From NCBI GenBank assembly GCA_021292165.1, contig CM037877.1, positions 77,631,763-77,695,762 of the forward strand: a DNA stretch of 64,000 bases, read 5' to 3'. This document shows, piece by piece, positions 39,001 through 52,800 of this stretch. The translations under genes were made by a program, and so were the position numbers. The stretch's first letter is position 1. Every line of letters starts with the position of its first letter. The notes beneath the pieces are model-generated. The model was not told where the DNA came from and did not search any database. It saw nothing but the letters and a program-made list of their open reading frames with translations. This DNA is from Shinisaurus crocodilurus (Eukaryota > Chordata > Lepidosauria > Squamata > Shinisauridae).

Positions 39001-40440
39001 GTTATGAGGCAAGATGATCAGAGCATCTGAGCCAGCATTTCTTTAAAGACAAATTATGACCTTGCTTACTATACTTGAGTTATAAAGAAATCTTGTTTAA
39101 GTCTGGTAAATATGAAGTGGCTCACGGAGATGAAAAAATCTTAAGCATATTTAGAATAAATCACTGATTTTTAGACTACATACCTGTGTTAATGGACATG
39201 TAATAGAAAATGTGTTACATTATATGGCTTACCTTAGTAATCACACCACAAGAGGGCACTCTTTATTTGAATTTCAGTGAGCCTCTACAGTAGTCTGAGC
39301 ATGTATAGTTTTTTGGGAATTGTTTCAACTTCCTCATAAAAATATTCTACCTCTGCTCTCATGAGGCATAGTGAAGTAAAGCAAATGTTACACCACCTTT
39401 AAGCTCTCCCCAGCCCCCTCTTCTGATTCTATTTTAGTGAAATGATCTGTGTCAAGTGTAAGTTTCCATTGATAAAGTATTGAGATTATGTATATGCATG
39501 TGGATTAATAACTGGCTGTGTATGCACTTTGAAAGTTACTATATGTAGCTGTCTGAAAACATCTGTTCCATAACCTGATACATTCAACAAGCTTTTCTAT
39601 ATAAGATCTATAGACCAGGGCCTGTACTTAAATTTTATAACTCAAATTATTGACTTCCTGAAGAAAAAAAATGCCCAAAGTTCCCTCCCATAGCTGACCA
39701 TAATACAAGTGATATAGATTAAAGTTTTCTAGTTCGAGATGAGTGAATCTGTGTACATAATGAACCTCTTCAGTAGCGTGACTTGGCTCAGTCAGTACAA
39801 TGCTGCTTTTTATCTTTTAACTATTCACATAGCCTACTTAAATATAAGTGTTTTTTTTTAAACATAACAGCTGGCATTTCCAGTCTCTTCCTGATTTCAT
39901 GCTACATTGTTAATTAAATCACAACTCTGAATCTCCTGACATGAGTCGATGGGCCAGTTTGCACGATTGCTACAGCCCACTGTAGCTTATGGGCTGTTTT
40001 AAGGTTATGTGAGGGTTGTTTAACCCTTGCATAAGTCACCCTTGCCAGTTTAACACGACTCAATAAGCCACTGCACTTGCCATGGCTTGAATATTCAAAA
40101 GGACAGCTGGCATGAACCACAACCCACCAGTGCAAGGGAAACTTTGGGACAATCCTATTTCCATCTATCAGTTATAACTCAAGTATAGGATTGCTCTGTA
40201 AGCTGCTTTCTAACTTTTATACTTCCATCTTCAGTTGCAGTTTTCAGAGTTGATAGAACTTCAGGCAATATTATGTGCTTAAAAACCCTTGCCTAAATTG
40301 AGCTTGTGTAAAGTACAAACTAAACAATCTTATTTTGTGCTAATTACACGAGTACAAAAAAGTTAATACATACAATTCTATAGCTTAATCAGAAGAAGAA
40401 ATTGTATAGAGACAACAAGACTTGTTTGAGATGATTGTGT
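39001..40440. other. UBQLN1-IDNK intergenic region and probable IDNK 3' UTR
   Basis: AT-rich. It includes a fold-back repeat at about 39955-40135. No standard hexamer for the - strand is seen within about 1 kb of the IDNK stop; the nearest TTTATT (AATAAA on the - strand) is at 39262-39267. Confidence 0.35.
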
Positions 40441-40466
40441 AATACAGGAACCAACCTGAAGTAATA

Positions 40467-40818
40467 TCAATACAAGCTTCTAACATATTCTTCAATTTCA
40501 GATACTATTTCAGAAACAGGCCTTTCCAAATTGATAGTGATAAAGTTTTCTGGTGCTGATGGAGGTTCAAGAGTGTCGAACTGAGACTGTAGTAGAGCTG
40601 GTGGCATAAAATGACCCCTCCTTTTTCCTAGACGACTAGCAATTAGGTCCATCGGTCCAGCTAAGTGGACAAAGAGGATCTTTTGTGGTGTCGGGCCCTT
40701 TTGTTCTAGCTGACCACTTACACTCTGACAACCAGTCTCTCTGTTCTCCAAAATACACCTATACATTTTTTTCAGAGCTGAGCAGGCTAAAATTGCATTT
40801 TGTCCAGATGCATGGTCC
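40467..40818 (-). CDS. IDNK: IDNK exon 5, coding part
   Basis: 352 coding nt ending TGA at 40469-40467. It holds [20 protein letters not shown], a divergent middle loop, [19 protein letters not shown], and the family signature [19 protein letters not shown]; acceptor ATTTTTGCAG. No AATAAA is visible in the first several hundred nt after the stop, so the 3' end is unassigned. Confidence 0.95.
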
Positions 40819-43800
40819 CTGCAAAAATAATAATTTGTCAATATTTATACTCCTTAACAGAATGTCATATGCACATTGTTTTAAATTACTTGGAACTGGG
40901 CTTATATGTTTAGAAAACTCTCAGGGTACCGCCTTCCTGGTATGTACCACCTTCAAACACAGGTAGTATTTCAGAATCCTCCCCCATGCAGAAAGTCCCT
41001 GTGCATAGAAAACTAGGATGTTAGGCTAGAGCCCAATATGCTAACTTTCCAGAGGCAAGGAAGCTTGACATGGAGGGTCATGTGATCCTCCATCACAAGT
41101 GGTACAGTCTTGGGAGGACTATGCTGTCTGACTCTTCTGTGCTATAGTCCAGTCCTTATTGTCAGTGTGCTAGATCACCTAACAAGGTATGGCAGAGCTA
41201 GGACTTGAATCCAGGTCTCCAAGTCCTACAATCTATCTCCTGCTTTTCTCACAGTATGCTCTCTCTACTAGCAGTGTTGGGGTACTAAAAATCAAAATAC
41301 TTCAATAAAATATAGAAATAGCTTTTGTCATGGGGGATAGAACTAAGCAAGGCCTTTAAGATCTGAACTCTTTACTTCTGGAAATCCTATTCAGCTCTGC
41401 TAACCGTCCCCCCCAAACACACACACACACACACACACCACCTTCCTGTGTGTGCCCACGTGTGCCCACCCTTGTTCCTGATGTTTAACCAGACATAGGG
41501 TCTGTTGGCACATAATGACAGCCCATGGGTTAAATAAACCATGGGCTGTTGGGGATGAGCAGGCACGCTGCCTGCAGCATGTCCACCTCTTCCACTTTTA
41601 CTCACAAACTATGGGTTAACCACTGGGTTGTTTAGTAGGTTCGGACATCATGCTCCACAACCTATGAAGGAGCTAATCATGGGTTATGGGGTAAAAGCAG
41701 AAGTGTGTGGGAGGCAGTGTGCTGCTCTCTCCCACTTGTGCATGAAAGACTGGTTTCAAGTTAATGATGTGAGCCATTCTCTTACCTCATTAATATATCG
41801 TGCAGATGGCAAAGCCATGGGATCCTGTCCTACAAAACAAAATGGACTGACTTAAGCAAACTGCCATTTCACCTGGAATAGATTTCATAGATCATAGAGT
41901 TGGAAGGAGCCTACAAGGCTATCGAGTGCATAATGCATAACATTTGCAAAAGCTTGTCAAACCCCCTTAAGTTTTCTGCCATAAGTACATCATAGCATCT
42001 TTATGCTAATAGCAATAATAAATCACCTTTATCATAGCCATATTTGCTTTGCTACCTCTTAGGCAATATCTTCTGCCTGTTAGTTCACTTGGCTCAAATG
42101 ACTATGGCAAATACAATCAAAATGATCGAATAGCTTCTCAATGTAATCCAATTTAAGCTTTACATTGCCTGCAGATTTCTTCGTAATCGCTTATCGTTAA
42201 AGCTTCACCTTTCCATCTAGTTCATGTTAGACAAGTTTTATGAATGATGGCTTGGGAGACTGCCAGGTTGGGAAGGAGGGTGGGAGACTGTTCATTCACT
42301 GCAAAGCACTCTCCTGTCTTACTCTCAGTCAGACTTTCACAGTTTCCTATCACCAGTTTAAGCAGGAAACCATCATATGCTGCCTACACTGAAATAAGCC
42401 GCCTACTGCAGTGTTGACAAAGTTTGTATTTGCTGACAAAGACCAGGAAACACACCTGTGAAAGAAGTTCATAAACCCTGACCTTTGATAAACGTTTGGG
42501 GATTTTTTGTTAAAGAGAAGGAAGAAACATTGGGATAAATGGTGATTCACATATATCTCACAACAAAACTGTTTCTCCTAAAAGTGAAATTTGAGTTAGT
42601 AATAGTGCCCCACAAAGGGGGCAATTCTCAGAATACATCTAGCTCTACCGACTTCAAAAGGAACTAAACCCAAACAAGTATGATCTTTCCTTTAGGAAAC
42701 TGATGGAACTGACAACAGTTTTTACTTCAGTGGTTTGTACTAGTATAAGGACTGACTTTGTTCTGTCCTGTTTCACTATCACCAGCTCTATCACACACAC
42801 ACAAAATAGTGACTCCATTGTTGTGTCACCACTAAAAAATAATTTTATGCCATGGCTTATTCCTATTCCTCACAAGATAAAGCATCATCCAAAGAAGGTG
42901 AGGCTGCAATCCCATATGCACTTACCTGGCAGTAAGCCCCACTGAACACACATGGGTTACCTCTGAGTAAGCATGCATAGGACTGTGCTGTTAAATACTT
43001 CAAAGTCTCACTGATTTCAATGACAGAGTTAAATGTATGCATAATTTTCTCACTGGAAGGATTTTAAATTACTTAACTGGATGAAGAAAACAGGTGGCTC
43101 ACCTATTTAAATGTAGCTAGTGATATAGGTAGTTAATAAAGTGAGTTAATTTAATAGACACAAAATACAGAGCAGAGTCCACTCAAGCTGCAGCAATCCA
43201 TCAAAGCACAAGTACTTCTAGGACATAGTGGATGAAGGCTAGGTGGGAATATGGGAAGCACACACAGACTTCCCATGCCTCCTAATGGTAGTGTGTGTAG
43301 GCTATGGGGAAGGAAGAAGTCAGGGCTTTATTAAGTCCTACTGGGATTCTCTGTGTTGCATCCGCAGTGCATATTAAGCTACTGTTAAAGGCAAAAGGAC
43401 AAGCCAGAGGTTTTTGAACCACACAGCTACTGTTCTGTAATCAATAAACTTGTTTAGTATTTCAAAGAGGTCGCTGGCCTCTGGAGTATGTACAATACCT
43501 GGTCATTCAGTGGTCTTCCTTCTGCCATTTTCTTTTTGTTCTCACCTGGATGAAAGTCATCGCCATCATAGAATTTCCATCTGAGCTAAATAGGAATCAG
43601 AATGGATGGATTGTTTTAGCTTAAAATAAAAATAAAATAATAAAATAGTTTAGCAGCAGCAACTCTTTGCAATTACAAATGATTACAGGATCACAAAATG
43701 AGTCATGATTTATATAATACATTTTCTATAAATGTGAGTGTTGCAATTCGGGGGAAGAAACAGCATCCAATGGATGGTGTCTACATTTTTTCCATCAAAA

Positions 43801-46800
43801 CTGCATTTTATTATAGTATTATTTGCCCTTTCTTGACTCAAGGATGAGACAAACTACATCACCTGTAGGTTGAAAAAAAGCACATATAATGGAAAGTGGG
43901 CTTTGGCTGCAATTCTTTTAGCTTCTGCTCTAACATAATAGGAATGGTTGCAAGTCAAATGTACTTCTGAAAGCAGGAACATTATGGTGAATGGTCTAGC
44001 ACTGACTTCCCAATAAGCCCAATGCAAATGTTAGTAGAACAGTCACATTACTGATTTCATTGTTCAACATCTGGATCCCATGATTCCACTGGGCTTTGGT
44101 ATGTAAGTGCTATATGCCCTTAACAATGGCTATGTATTAGCTACCAAGCCAAGTACAAGGTCTTGCCGTTGGCACATAAAGCCCTGAACAACTTGGGACC
44201 AGGCTACCTGGCAGATTGCCTTCCCTAATACAGACCTGTGTAATCCCTAAGATCATTGGAGGAGGCCTTGCTGGTTGTACCACAACCTGCAGATTGCCAT
44301 CTTGAAAGCAAACCAGAAGTGGGCCTTCTCTATGCTGGCTCCCACCTTATGGAATGACCTCCCTGCTGGTATTCAGGAGGCACCAACTGTAGCATGCTTT
44401 AGGCATTGGTTTATTCATAGATTCATAGATCATAAAGTTGGAAGGGGCCTACAAGGCCATCAAGTCCAACCCCCTGCTCAATGCAGGAAACTAGAGGAGG
44501 GGTCTCCCATCCAAGTAATAACCAGGCCTGACCCTGCTTAGCTTTTCACACTCAGACAAGCTGAGCCAGTTAAAAGACCCATTTCTTTACCCAGGCCTTC
44601 CCTGAATGAGTGTGCTGACCAGTTTGTTTGTATGGTATTGTATTGATTTTAATGTTTTTATTAGTGTTTCATAGAAATGTTTTAGCAATTCTTATGTATT
44701 TTAATTGTATTTTAATGTATATCATAATGCCTTCTAATGTGTTTAAATTTTCTTGTAAACCACTTAGAGATGTTTTTTTTAAATAAGGTAAGCAGTATAA
44801 ATCTATTAAAGAACAATAACAACTCGCAAGAAATCGCAGGAGAGACAATGAACACATACACACAGAATATATCAGCTGTACCTTATCTGCCAGCTGTGAG
44901 CCCACAGTGGATCTGTAAAACAAGAAAGAGCAGTATAAAATTTATTTTTGGAGAAGAAATTGAGAAGTAATGTGTTGCAGGAAGAGAAGCAAGTTCTAGA
45001 ATGAAGTGATTATCATATTGAATAAAACAAACAGTCCTATCTGTTACCATGTTTATGCCTGTCTGAGTCCTTATGCAAAGACAATTCACTGGTGGACAGT
45101 CAGAACTGAAGAGCCATAACAGATTTCATAGATCATAGGGTTGGAAGGAGCCTACAAGGCTATCGAGTCCAACCCCCTGCTCAATGCTGGAAACTAGAGG
45201 AGGGGTCTCCCATCCAAGTAATAACCAGGCTTGACCCTGCTTAGCTTTCCACGCTCAGACAAGCTGAGCCAGCGTAAGCCCATGATCAGAACAACTAGTA
45301 GAATTTGCTGTTAAAGCTTTGAAAATATCTCAAGTTCTGAAATTAAGAGCTGAATAGGAGTTTCCTGACAAGGTAGCTATTTGTAAAAGATGTTATAAAG
45401 ACAGCTAAAGGTTCCAATGCTCTCTTATCCAAAGGAAGCTAAACCCTGTAGTACCACCCCTAGACATTTCTCCACTCAGGGAATTGGTAGAATTTATCAA
45501 TATTATTCTTCCATATATCGTTAATGGGAGGGTACTTAAAATGCAAAGCATTTCTGTTGATGGGTTTTTGTGATGTGGTCCCAGTGGTATTTGAACTGAG
45601 TTTTGCAAGACAGTTAATCTGTCCTTTATTTATTTATTTCACTTATATCCCACCTTTCTTCCATCTTGGAACTCATAGGAATGAACATGGGGGTTCCCAA
45701 TTTCTTCCATCCAGATACCAGACCAACATCTGTTTAGCTTTAGCAAGGTGGCTGCATCATGTGTGTGTTTACATATGACAATTTCCCCTCTTCCTACCTA
45801 GTACATTTCCCTCTTTCCAGAAAACTACAGTATTATGAATCTGAACTTTGTCTAGGTGGAAAATCCAAAGTGGGAAATGACTGTTGATCAATTGGAAATA
45901 AACTGTATAGGTTATATAACGACTAATACAGTAAGTGGGTGTTTCATAGAACATTCACCTCAATTAGCACCATTAACGTCAGTGGGCCTAAACAAATGCA
46001 AATACTCAAGCAAATACTCAATGCAAATACTGAAGTCTGGTTGAAACAGAAATGAGTATAACATCCAAATGTATATTGCTGGTCACACTTGAAGTTGGTT
46101 GTCTGGCATCTTAATGAGGCACTGTCCTTCTCTCTCCCCTCTTGAGGGAGAAGGGTGATAGAGTCCTAGACACATGGTATAAGCGGGGAGGAGCTAGGAA
46201 CACAGAACAACAAGAGTAGTGAAAAGCATTAGCAGGGGAAGTCTGAGCTGGTAAAGACTAAGATTTTAAGGCCATGAATGGGAGGCTGGGTTGCAGAAAA
46301 TGCGTCAGAAATCTAGTTCCATCATAAAGCTGGAGTTTTGTAGCTAGGCAAAGTATGTTCAAGTCACAGGCTTTGGAATCTTGCAGTCCTTTTTAGCAAT
46401 GTTTAAAATGTTAAAGAGAGCTTTGGCTATTGGGCAGTATAGAAATGTAGCTAATAAATAAATAAAGGCTCCCCACACCCCGCCCCCACATACTTAAAAG
46501 CAACTCTTATTGCCATTAATGTTTTAAAGCAGGGGTGGGCAACTTGTGGCCCTCCAGATACTTTGGCCTGCAATTCCCATCATCCCCCGCAACTGGCTAT
46601 GGTGGCTAGGGCTGATGGGAGTTATAGGCCAAAACATCTGGGGGGGCCAAACATCACCCACCCGTGTTTTAAAGTGACAATATTAGTGAGCTAGTGTAGC
46701 ATCATGGCTGTGCTGTGAAATAAGAAATCCCTAATTCAGATCCTGACACTGCCACAAACTTCCCAGGTGGCCGTAATTAAGCATGCCATATATTTGCAGC

Positions 46801-49800
46801 CACAGCCCCTATCTACAGTATGGAAATAATATTCACCTACCTAACAGGGGTGTTGAAAGGTTTATAGGAATAATTTACGTGAAGTGCTTTGAAGATTCAA
46901 AAAATACTGTATAAATGCTGAGTATTATCATTAGAATAGATATGTGTTACACTACTGCACATTTTGAAAAATTGCTATAAACTATAGTGCTTCCGGTAAA
47001 CCTCAAAGTTTCAGCCACACTCCCCAGCCCCCCCACCACTACCACCACCACAAGCAACAGACTCTGACTTTCTAGTTTGCATCAGTTAGGATGTGGCTCC
47101 CAGCAATATTTTAACCATAACAAATTGATTTAAACTTCCCTATTGCTGCAGCATGAAAAATAATAATTCACATTGTCATGGACTCAATACTGAGCTAGGT
47201 GTCAGCACACTTCACAAACTCAAGGACAGTCCTTGGTGGAAAGAACTGTAACACTTGAGAGACTTGGGTGGCAATCCTGTACACACTTACCTGGGAATAA
47301 ACCCCACTGAAATGAGCGGGACATATTTCCAGGAAAATGTGCATTTCACTGGGGACAAGCTAGCCAGTTTTCAGGCTAGTGTTAAATCTAGAGCCAAAAT
47401 GAAGCAGTAGCTACAGTATTTTTCCATGTATAAGACTATACTTTTTCCTAAAATCGCTAGACTAAAAATTGAGGGTCGTCTTATATATGGAAGTAAGCCA
47501 AGGAGAGAATCGTGCGGTTGCAAAACTGCCCAGTGGGGGGCGTCTTATACATGGGGGCGTCTTATAGACAGAAAAATACGGGTAAGTGCAGAACAGGAAT
47601 GGGAAACCCAGGTTCATATTTCACTTTGCTGTGAAGTTCCTGAGTAGCCTTGGACAAGTCTCTTGCTCGCTGTCTCTCTCTCTCTCCCTAACCTGCCTCA
47701 TTATTAATTGTTGTTCATGGTCTTTACATTTACATGGATTGGATCTGCGCCTAACTTCAGACATTGTGAGTGCTTTAGCCAGGGACTGGTGCTCTCTCCT
47801 CTCTCCCAGAAAGGGGAGGTCTCCATGAATTAAAAGCAAGAGTGAGCATCTACCTGCCCTGTTCTCTTCTGACCACCAAATAAGTAGAACAGCTAGTAAG
47901 AGCACTTCTGCAGCAAATAGTTGCTGTAAAGTTCAGTTGCTGTAAAGTTTGGCTTTGGACAAGTCACTCTCAGACTATCCTACCTCACAAGCTAGTTGTG
48001 AGGATAAAACCAGGGAGGAGACCATGTATGTTGATGAGATACAAATGCAATAAATAATTTTTTAAAAAACAAATGCTTATGGATACTCTATTCCCAGTTT
48101 GGAACTGTTTGCTGAGAACTGATGATCAACGGCACATGTATCTACATGATTGCCACTGCGATCCTATACACATTTACCTGGAAGCAAGTCCCATTGAATT
48201 CCCTGGGGCTTCTAAGTAGACATACATAGGAAGGATTATGCTTAGTCACCAGTTTTGTTGTATGATGAACAAATTGTCATAGAGGATATTATCTATGACC
48301 CTCTTTACAGTGAACTGTATAGCCAATCAAGTCTTAGATTTCCCCAATTCTAAAGAATCATGTAAACTTGAACAATACAAAGTGATGGTGCTACTATCAG
48401 ACTATGATGAATGTATAATGGATATCAAGTCTCCCCTTTTGCTATTGCAGTGGAGAAAACTAGATCTAATTTTATTCAAGAGACTGCAGTGTCTTGTGAT
48501 AGTGAACACTTAATACTGACAGACACTATTTGGTTTATACAAGAGTTCCTTTATCTGTATGCTGAACATGGTATAAACATATACTAGTCTGCTAGCCTTC
48601 ACCAGTGAAATCCTGTAGTCCCATGCTTATATATCTGTGAACAGTAATATTTTCTGATGATCAAAGTTTTTTCACATATAAACTTGACCAAGACTAGCTG
48701 CCCAGGGCAAGTGTGCCTTTCTTCCAACCCTTTCCACTATATGCTTCTATAGGACCAAGAAACTTTTCCCTCATACCCTCACAATCATTGCAATACAGAA
48801 GATTGCCACAACTCTTGCAGTCATGCCATCAAGGCAGGTCTTTGGAGGAGAAGACCAGGGCTCCACTCAGAGCAAGGCTGTCTTACAACGTTTTTAATAC
48901 ACATTACCATCTAAAAATAAAATAAAAGGGGGACGCTAAGACCATTAAGTCCAAAGTCTAACCCTTGTATCAAGAGTTCATACAAGAGTTGAACTGGAAC
49001 CCTTATATCAACTTTCAGCGCTAAAGGTGGGTGAATCAAGTCTCTGTTCCTTACAAGCTTACATTCTTTTCCATGGAGCCCTGCTCTTTCTGTCATTCTT
49101 TGAGAACTTCTTGGTTAACCCTGCTTTGAAGAGATCCCAAAGCAAACAGAAATTATTCCCATTATAGTGCAATGCTATATATATATGTCTGCTCAGAACT
49201 AAGCCCCACTGAGTTCAATGGGACTTACTCCCAGGTAAATTGAGTACAAGATTGCAACCTTCATGAATAATGCTGTGTAACACTGATTGACAAACAGTTG
49301 CTCCTGCAAAACAAAAACTCTAGCATGCAATTTGAACAGTACAATTATGGCAAGAAGGCCTTTGAAAAAGGTGTCTTCCAAAGTATTATTTGGTAACGGT
49401 ATCAGATTAGTTTTGACATGTATGTGTGGGTGTTGAACACACCCACAAAGGCTTCTTCATGCAGCATGGAATTAAGTTTTCACATCAGAAGATCCCCAAC
49501 AATACTGGGAGGGGGGGGGGAACCACTTGAGCTGTATATGCAGGTATAGATGAGTTCATTTATCTGCGCCCGCAGTGCAGCAATGTCTACCCCTCTGCAA
49601 TCAAAACATGTGTCAGCCTCATTTTAAACATTTATTCTGTTCTTTTAGCATATGGTACTGCTACAGGCTAAAACAAAGAATGTGTTTTGTCATGTTGTGC
49701 TAGCAAAACTGCAGGAGCACCCAGCTTCAACATACATGTCTATTAATGTTATCCATTAATTACATTCCAGTATCCCAACGCAGCTTATATTTCTAAAATA

Positions 49801-52800
49801 ATGAATGATGGCTATATGATTTCATTTGACTAAATAATACTATCCTTCAATTGTATTAGAACCTGTCTGCTGTCTCCACCCCTGGGAGAAAAAACAATTT
49901 GAACTTCTCAAGTGTGACTCAAGCTTGAATCTATGGGTGCCTTTGGGCCGGTACTGGAGACCTAATTCTAGTTTCCTCTCCAGCTCAAAGTAGCCATCAG
50001 CACTGCTGTGCTATAAGATGCCCTTGCCACAACATGGGCATGCCACATAAGGGCAATTAGATGGTTATGGCAGGGCTTTGAGAAAAGAAATGCATGCTAC
50101 CATGTTTACGGGCAAAGTCTCAGTACTAAAGACATACACAAAGAGTGAAGTAGGGTGCAGTGTTGCAGTAATAATTCTATATGTATGAGAATCTGCAATC
50201 CTCATTTATGGCTATGGGACCTTTCGCACCAAGAATTCAGTGTTGCACTAACTTTAGTGCCACTTATTTTGGGAAGAGCAGCACAGTAGCAGTTCTTAGC
50301 AGTTTCCAGAATCACCTCTGTCTATATGAACCAGCCCCACCCTTGTGATCATCTGCAGAAGCTCTGGTCTGTGTGCCCCCCACCCCCTTCATCTGAGACA
50401 AGGTAAGAGGGCAGAGGGGACAGGGCTTTCTGTGATGGCACCAGAACAGTGGAACACCCTGCCAAAATTTTGCCTGTCCCCATTGCTGCTCGCTTTTTGG
50501 TGAATGGCCAAAAGTATTATTTTCCGGCAGGGCTTTTTGGGGTATGGGTTTAAATAATTTTAAAGTTATTGTTTTAGATATTTGCATTTCTCTGTCACCT
50601 TGAGTAACAGGTTTTTCTGGTCTTTTTTTTAAAGAAAGGTGGCATATAATTTTAAAAATAAAAGGAACAAACAAAGCAAAAGCATCAGTGGGAGCGTGTG
50701 CTGGATATTTCTCTGTTCTGTTGCTCCACTTCCTGCTGCAGCAGCATCTATAGCTACAGTAGCACACAGTACCTATAGGCCTGGTTTGCACATAATGGCA
50801 ACCCACTTGAGCATGGGTTGTCGTTGAATCGTGGTTTGTCATTACGTGTGAACCCTGCACTATGGTTTAACTATGTGTTGTTAACCATGAACGACCTAGG
50901 AAGAGAACCTGTGGTTTGTTGTAGGGTTGTGAACTCTGGTAAAGCAGGCTCCAGTAGGCCTCAGATTTGTTTTAGTGAGTCTTTGTTTGGCCTGCCCTTC
51001 AGCCTGTGAAGAGCCACAATTTGTTGTAACATGTTGGGTTAAATTTTTGCATTGGTGATCTGTTCGCCTCATTTCACAGGCAAGCAAGTTATTTAATGGT
51101 GAGGGAAGAATGTTACATCATTTGTGGGGGTCTACTTACTGCATGAGTAAATAATTGCTGAGAGATGTGGCTGCTGTGTTCCTCTTCTAAGGCATATCCT
51201 TGAGGCAAAGTGCTTATGGTGGGGGAAGACCAGTTCACACAATCACTGTGACCGCGTTCACACAATCAGCGGAGAAAAGAAGCTACCATGGTTTCTTTCC
51301 CCTGCCCCATGTGTGCCAGTTGCGCGCTGCACGATTTCCCTAATTACCCTCATGGCACATACTAGTTTCCCATGTCGTCCAAAACCAGCGAGGGTGGCTT
51401 CAAAACCCACCTCAGAATCCATGGCTTGTTATAGGGTTCTGGAGTTGCTTCAAAGCCACACACACCCCACCGTGCATCTCACCACGTCCAGACAACATGG
51501 GAGGTTGCACAGGTAATTATGCAAATCACACAGCACACAACCTGTATGCGCAGGGCAGGGAAAAGAAGCCACAGTGGCTTCTTTTCCCCACTGAACATGC
51601 AAATCCAGCCAGTGGGTTAAACAAGGCATGGTGGCTTATTTAAGTCACAGCATGTGCCAGCCAGGCACAATTTGCTTAATCACCCTCTCCAGTGTGGCTT
51701 GTTGTGTTGTCTGAACCCAGGCAGCATGGCTTGTTGGAGGGGGAAAACAACCTTCCAATAACCCATGGGCTGTTGTTGGATTATTGGAAGGTTTTTTCCC
51801 CTCCAACAAGGCATGCTGCTTGGGTTCAGATGACAAGCCAGACCCAGGAGGGCGATTTTTGCTATGGGAAGCAACACATACATTTTAATTATCATCATCA
51901 TAATCGTTTAAGGCTCCGGTACCAAGATTCCAAACTGATAATCTGGCAACACTGCTGGTGTGGCCTGGGATAGTGGAGAATTTCCCACATCCCCAGCAAT
52001 CTGATCCTGTATGGAGTCCCTTCTCACATTTTGTGAACCAAATAAGCATTCAAATTCTTTTTCCAAAGGGAAACAGGTCTAACTGAAATCTATTAAAAAA
52101 CAGCTCTTAACTTCTAGTTGCTTTGTTCTTCTCTTCTTCACATGTCTTGCTTTATGTTTTAGGAGCTCCATTTCTGTTATCCCAGAGCAAAAAAAGAAGG
52201 GAAAGAGGACTTCAGCTTGCAAGCTGGTCATAGACTTGTTACCTCACACACCTTTTGCTCATCATTCTATTCTATTCGCCAGTGGCCAGTAAGTTGGCTC
52301 CCTCTCCCTTGTCCCTCCACTGGCAGGCAGTCCTTTTTACTCAGGCAAGCCTTTGACATATAAACTGGTCTGCTGCAGAAGAGTGTGTGTGTGTGTGTGT
52401 GTGTTTAATTGGCTGGTGCTGCTTATTTCTTTACTGTTGTGTTTTAATTGTGTTTTTAATTTATTTGTTTTCATGTTTTCATTAAATCATTTCCTTACAC
52501 AGGTATACTCCGGTCAATCTGAGGGGGCGGGGGGGGGGACAAACCCGCACTTACACCAGTGTGCATCGTCAATTATTGCAGTAGTGTTCTGTATGAAATT
52601 TGAGACATTACCCTGTCACAAAGTAAACCCAGTGACACGAGACACGTGTGTTTTCTTCTTGCGACAGAGTTCACGGGGTTGTTTTCTTTCCGTCCGCCTC
52701 CCCCCGCCGCGGCCGAGTGCTGTACACGCATTTACCGAAAAGCTCATGTACGGAGCAGCGGCATTTTAGAGCACCTCAACCTGCAAGGGGAGTTTCACAC

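Noticed and set aside
43541..43546. GTGAGA as the donor of IDNK exon 3
   Set aside because: It would end the exon after HP and lose the conserved [16 protein letters not shown] peptide; the donor GTATTG at 43498 keeps the frame into exon 4.
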